NCBI GenBank assembly: GCA_964501185.1
Contig: CAZCRT010000028.1
Span: 1 to 39,940, forward strand
DNA length: 39,940 bases
Direction: 5' to 3'
Origin: BS150m-G50 sp964501185 [NCBI: uncultured Bacteroidia bacterium]
GTDB lineage: Bacteria > CAIWAD01 > BS150m-G50
The notes beneath the pieces were generated by a model. That model was not told where the DNA came from. It saw only the letters and a program-made list of their open reading frames with translations, and made no database searches. Both the position numbers and the translations under genes were made by a program. Positions 37,119 through 39,940 of this stretch are shown here, one piece after another. How positions within the stretch are numbered: position 1 is the first letter of the stretch; every line of letters starts with the position of its first letter.

Positions 37119-37640
37119 TCAGTCCTGACGATAGTTACGCCATAACCAACTCAAAAGCACAGCAACCGGTACTGCCAGTAGAAGACCGGGTACACCGAAA
37201 AAGGCTCCTCCCAGAAAGAGAGCAAGCATAATCAACAGAGGGCTGACTCCAACGCTACGTCCCATTATCCAGGGGGTCAACAGAAATGACTCCAACAGGC
37301 TGACCACACTATAAATGATTGTCACCTGCAACAGTCCACTCCAACCAGGCTGGACAATCATAACGACAACAGCGGCGGTCAGATAAGCCAGCACACCACC
37401 CAACCAGGGAATCATCCAGGCCAGCCCGGTCAGGATGCCCAGAGTCAGCGGTGCAGGCAGCCCCCGCCAGGAAAGTCCCAGCCAGATCAGGAGCGCTATT
37501 ACCAGTGAAACAAGCAACTGACCCCGCAACCAGTTGCGCAGGAAATTTCCCAATCCCTCCCCGGGTGCCCTGGAAGTAACAGTGCGCTTTTTCACCTGGA
37601 CCTCAGTGGAAGTTTCAGCTGTCAGTTGTCTCGTCATCAT
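37119..37640 (-). CDS. Half-length AI-2E family (PF01594) membrane protein
   Basis: The protein has 173 residues, about half of the usual 340-380. The present part matches the C-terminal half of the family: RGQLLVSLVIALLIWLG, PLTLGILTGLAWMIPWLGG, SVVSLLESFLLTPWIMG and VGVSPLLIMLALFLGGAFFGVPGLLLAVP, giving about four to five membrane helices. The N-terminal membrane half and most of the soluble domain are missing, and no upstream remnant exists because engB directly precedes and overlaps it by 26 bases. The reading frame is intact, so it may be a working short form rather than debris. Substrate is unknown. Confidence 0.8.
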   Translation of the reverse strand: MMTRQLTAETSTEVQVKKRTVTSRAPGEGLGNFLRNWLRGQLLVSLVIALLIWLGLSWRGLPAPLTLGILTGLAWMIPWLGGVLAYLTAAVVVMIVQPGWSGLLQVTIIYSVVSLLESFLLTPWIMGRSVGVSPLLIMLALFLGGAFFGVPGLLLAVPVAVLLSWLWRNYRQD

Positions 37641-38286
37641 CCCTGTTGTCAGCTTCGGCTGATGGTTTGTCGCTCAGAAAATCCAGAATCTCATTGTGCA
37701 GATCGGCAACCCCGACACCGGTAACTGCGGAGAACGGTATTACATCACCAAAACCATGTGATAGAGCAACTTCACGAATCGCCTGCACCTGCCGGTTGGC
37801 CTGATTGCGAGACAGCTTATCGATCTTGGTTACCACCATCAATACTGGTAGTTCGAAGTGCGCCAGCCACTCCAGCATAGTATTATCCAGAGGTGTGATA
37901 CCGGTTCGAGCATCGATAAGCTGAAATACCAGTTTACGTCGGTCACTGCGAAGATAATTATCCATCCTCGCGCCCCACCGTCTTTTTTCCGCATGTGAAA
38001 CGCGGGCAAAACCATAGCCGGGCAGATCTACCAGATAGAAATCATCGTTGATCAGAAAGTAGTTGATCAGGCGGGTCTTACCAGGCTTGGAACTGATACG
38101 TGCGAAGTTCTTGCGGTTGAGCAACCGATTCAGCAATGAGGACTTACCAACATTGGAACGTCCCACAAACACGAACTCACCACGCCGGGGAGGAGGCAGT
38201 TTGCGGGCGTCAGCGACACTGATAGTGAATTCGCTGCTGCGAATGGTCAGTGGCAGTTTGCCGTTATCTGATCCGGATTGCTTCAA
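37615..38286 (-). CDS. Ribosome biogenesis GTP-binding protein EngB/YsxC
   Basis: The protein has 223 residues with a TTG start at 38286 and AGGTGA six bases upstream. An in-frame stop lies shortly before it, and no ATG fits. The P-loop GRSNVGKSS is near 42-50, DLPGYGFARVS near 92-102, TKID near 138-141 and SAVTGVGV near 175. The N-terminal ITIRSSEFTISVADARKLPPP-like segment is typical. The C-terminus is acidic (ADNRDDDETTDS). A 13-bp tandem duplication in the leader doubles the ribosome-binding site. Confidence 0.95.
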   Translation of the reverse strand: MKQSGSDNGKLPLTIRSSEFTISVADARKLPPPRRGEFVFVGRSNVGKSSLLNRLLNRKNFARISSKPGKTRLINYFLINDDFYLVDLPGYGFARVSHAEKRRWGARMDNYLRSDRRKLVFQLIDARTGITPLDNTMLEWLAHFELPVLMVVTKIDKLSRNQANRQVQAIREVALSHGFGDVIPFSAVTGVGVADLHNEILDFLSDKPSAEADNRDDDETTDS

Positions 38287-38288
38287 TT

Positions 38289-38314
38289 TTTGTCACCTGC
38301 ATTTGTCACCTGCA
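38289..38314. repeat. 13-bp tandem duplication at the engB ribosome-binding site
   Basis: TTTGTCACCTGCA occurs twice without gap (38289-38301 and 38302-38314). On the minus strand each copy carries AGGTGA, so engB has two Shine-Dalgarno-like sites. The first copy would serve an ATG that opens a 12-codon ORF overlapping the engB TTG start in another frame. Confidence 0.85.
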
Positions 38315-38414
38315 AATAGAGTGTTGTTTCTCGCTACCAGCCTGGTGACAGCATCCTGATACACCAATGCTCCTTCTCGTTGCCATAAGCAACGAGGGTA
38401 GTAATACCATAACT

Positions 38415-38444
38415 AAAAAAAGGGACCAGTAACAACCGGTCCCT
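38415..38444 (-). terminator. Intrinsic terminator of the tRNA-Phe gene
   Basis: On the minus strand a 10-bp stem with one G-U pair (AGGGACCGGT/ACTGGTCCCT, 38444-38421) and a 4-base loop is followed by seven T bases. It begins 9 bases past the tRNA 3-prime end and separates the tRNA from engB. Confidence 0.93.
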
Positions 38445-38453
38445 CAGTCAAAG

Positions 38454-38526
<73 letters not shown>

Positions 38527-38559
38527 AACTGTCATATTTCCATTACTCAAAGCGCCATT

Positions 38560-38588
38560 AATTTAAACGCGCTCCACCCCTATGTCAA
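38560..38588 (-). promoter_or_regulatory. Promoter of tRNA-Phe
   Basis: On the minus strand TTGACA (38588-38583), a 17-base spacer rich in G, then TAAATT (38565-38560). The expected start is near 38553, leaving about 27 bases before the mature tRNA 5-prime end, as is usual for a processed precursor. A GC-rich GGCGC element follows the -10, as expected of a stringent discriminator. Confidence 0.8.
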
Positions 38589-38741
38589 GCCTTTTTAGCT
38601 CACTTACATGATGTTGCAAAGCTATCAGAGTGTCATTATCTCAGACAGCATGAAAACCGCATCACCGACCACAACGGGAGGGTTTTCCAGAGGAATCCCA
38701 TAAACAGCCCGTTTTTAGACAATTACTGTGGGATTAATCTG

Positions 38742-38771
38742 TTGATACAAAGCACGCTTTGCTTCTATTTT
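38742..38771 (+). promoter_or_regulatory. Possible promoter of the secreted-protein gene
   Basis: TTGATA (38742-38747), an 18-base spacer, then TATTTT (38766-38771). The leader would be about 100 bases. Both hexamers are imperfect and the region is AT-rich, so chance is possible. Confidence 0.3.
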
Positions 38772-38879
38772 AGCTTACGATATTATTATTTCGCATATTT
38801 GTTAAAGATATCTGGCATGGAAATAGCACACTGATTCAGAGATAACAGATAGATTTCGTAAACGGAACAGGGAATACAT

Positions 38880-39908
38880 ATGAAACAGCTATCGATATTG
38901 CTTTTTGTAACCGCTCTTGCTGTGAACACACCGGCTCAGGTGACGATAACAGCCGATGATATGTTTACTGTTATCGGGCAGTTTTACCGTTCATACAGCA
39001 GTTCAGCACCTGTGGATGTTACCGGTCTGGCTGGCCCTGCCGGGGGTGAACAGCACTGGGATTTCCGTAACGGCCCAACTGATCTGGTACTGATATGCGA
39101 TATTGTTGACCCGCAGGATGGTGGCCACGGTGGAGATTTTCCTTCCGCTGAGTGGTCTGAACGTCAGGCCCAGGAAAACGAGCCCCCCGATGCCCGCTGG
39201 TTCTATCGGCTTGATCCGGATGCGATTATCAACCTCGGTGCCTGGAGCCAGCTGATCAGTGAAACAGACCCCTCACTTCCCCTGAACCCGCCGATTATTG
39301 AATATCCCATACCATTGAATTTCGGTGACAGTTGGAATGAATCCAGCGAGTTCTATTCGACAATCGACTATGAGGGAACCCCGCTTGATGTCAAGGTAGA
39401 GATTTCGGTAAACAGCCAGGTCGATGCCTGGGGCACTCTGATGCTGCCGGTTACTGCCGGTGAATGCCTGCGGGTTGATCGTCAGACCCGTTATGATATT
39501 TACACCCAGGTCTGGGGCGTCTGGATTCTGCTCGACAGCTACTTCATGCGCAGTTATCTCTGGCTGCTTGAAAATCGTGGTGTAGCAGCACAGCTTGTTT
39601 CAGAGGAAGCGGATGCGCCCCCACCTGAAGATTTCAGTCTCGCTCACTTCATCCGCCAGCTGGAAACCAACCATACCGGTGGTGTTCCCGCTGCAGTCAA
39701 CGACCTGACAGCTGTCTTCACAATCCCAGGCATACAGCTGGACTGGAGTAGTGCCGAAACTGCTGCTTGCTATCGGGTAGAATGCTGCGCTGATCCCACC
39801 TTCTCCGGTGAGATAACAGTCCTGGCACATGTGTATGAAACCGAGTATATCGATCTTGAGTACAATGCTGAAATGAGCAGGTTCTACCGGGTGGTCAGTC
39901 TTAATTAA
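38880..39908 (+). CDS. Secreted protein of unknown function
   Basis: The protein has 342 residues. The signal peptide LSILLFVTALAVNTPAQ has probable cleavage near residue 20. The mature part begins ITADDMFTVIGQFYRSY and continues with GGEQHWDFRNGPTD, a pattern I associate with secreted proteins of uncultured Fibrobacteres-Chlorobi-Bacteroidetes-related lineages, but no named domain. The last 75 residues (VNDLTAVFTIPGIQLDWSSAETAACYRVECCADPTFSG to FYRVVSLN) look like a fibronectin-III-type sandwich. No secretion-sorting tail such as Por is evident. GGGA lies about eight bases before the ATG. Confidence 0.75.
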   Translation: MKQLSILLFVTALAVNTPAQVTITADDMFTVIGQFYRSYSSSAPVDVTGLAGPAGGEQHWDFRNGPTDLVLICDIVDPQDGGHGGDFPSAEWSERQAQENEPPDARWFYRLDPDAIINLGAWSQLISETDPSLPLNPPIIEYPIPLNFGDSWNESSEFYSTIDYEGTPLDVKVEISVNSQVDAWGTLMLPVTAGECLRVDRQTRYDIYTQVWGVWILLDSYFMRSYLWLLENRGVAAQLVSEEADAPPPEDFSLAHFIRQLETNHTGGVPAAVNDLTAVFTIPGIQLDWSSAETAACYRVECCADPTFSGEITVLAHVYETEYIDLEYNAEMSRFYRVVSLN

Positions 39909-39940
39909 AATCGCATACAGAATGCAGTAGGCAGCTTACA

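Larger units (their letters stand above)
38527..38879. other. Divergent control region between tRNA-Phe and the secreted-protein gene
   Basis: This 350-base AT-rich stretch has no gene. It carries the tRNA promoter on the minus strand and a possible plus-strand promoter at 38742-38771. Seven-bp inverted arms AATCCCA/TGGGATT (38694-38700 and 38729-38735) are 28 bases apart and could be chance. One near-match TTGATACA is found, but no exact GTGATACA. Confidence 0.6.

Noticed and set aside
38694-38735. Seven-bp inverted arms between tRNA-Phe and the secreted-protein gene
   Set aside because: Short arms with a 28-base gap in AT-rich DNA are expected by chance, and no similar copy was seen elsewhere.

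Overview
This 39.9-kb window looks like a chromosomal segment of a diderm, LPS-producing bacterium. Genes for heptose and Kdo steps (gmhA, waaA, a family-9 glycosyltransferase), lipoprotein maturation (lgt), a probable outer-membrane barrel and ordinary housekeeping genes support this. A PcrB/GGGP-synthase homologue, a lone EutN/CcmL vertex protein and several lineage-specific envelope proteins suggest an uncultured lineage, perhaps near the Fibrobacteres-Chlorobi-Bacteroidetes group. That placement is inference, since no rRNA gene is present. Base composition is near 50% GC by eye. I see no phage, insertion sequence or CRISPR array.

Layout. 1-817 has no supportable gene. 818-1324 is a Lys/Ala-rich histone-H1-like protein with a ribbon-helix-helix end. 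1581-8954 is a minus-strand operon alaS-pcrB-gmhA-(BatA-like protein)-hflX. 9298-12090 is the minus-strand pyrimidine operon pyrR-pyrB-pyrC. 12476-14757 carries an MFS exporter and lgt. 14965-23303 is a long minus-strand run: Nudix hydrolase, amidase, folC, rlmH, eno, ftsB-like, DUF502, outer-membrane barrel, ogt. 23612-29007 is the only large plus-strand operon: phosphohexomutase-family enzyme, EutN/CcmL, deoC, pyrimidine-nucleoside phosphorylase, a lipoprotein and an alpha/beta hydrolase. 28966-34607 is a minus-strand envelope cluster (polyprenyl synthase, ApbE-like lipoprotein, glycosyltransferase, waaA, fused ECF-type ATPase). 34762-38286 holds a lytic transglycosylase, der, a half-length AI-2E-family protein and engB. 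A tRNA-Phe and a secreted protein of unknown function close the window.

Two things stand out. First, the plus-strand operon spells a complete route from pyrimidine deoxynucleosides to glyceraldehyde-3-phosphate plus acetaldehyde. A microcompartment vertex protein lies inside it, and DeoC carries a roughly 48-residue N-terminal extension that begins like an encapsulation peptide. Second, the 8-mer GTGATACA (or its complement TGTATCAC) occurs 28 times by my manual count, against about 1.2 expected by chance. The sites are mostly inside genes, in both orientations and in every reading frame. Their density, about one per 1.4 kb, resembles the DNA uptake sequences of Pasteurellaceae and Neisseriaceae. 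A family of three intergenic inverted repeats (ends CCGATGCT/AGCATCGG) is a third unexplained signal.

Three clear promoters share TTGACA followed 17 bases later by a TANNTT-like hexamer, so primary-sigma recognition looks conventional. Two intrinsic terminators are evident. Most other gene borders overlap or are separated by only a few bases, consistent with polycistronic expression.
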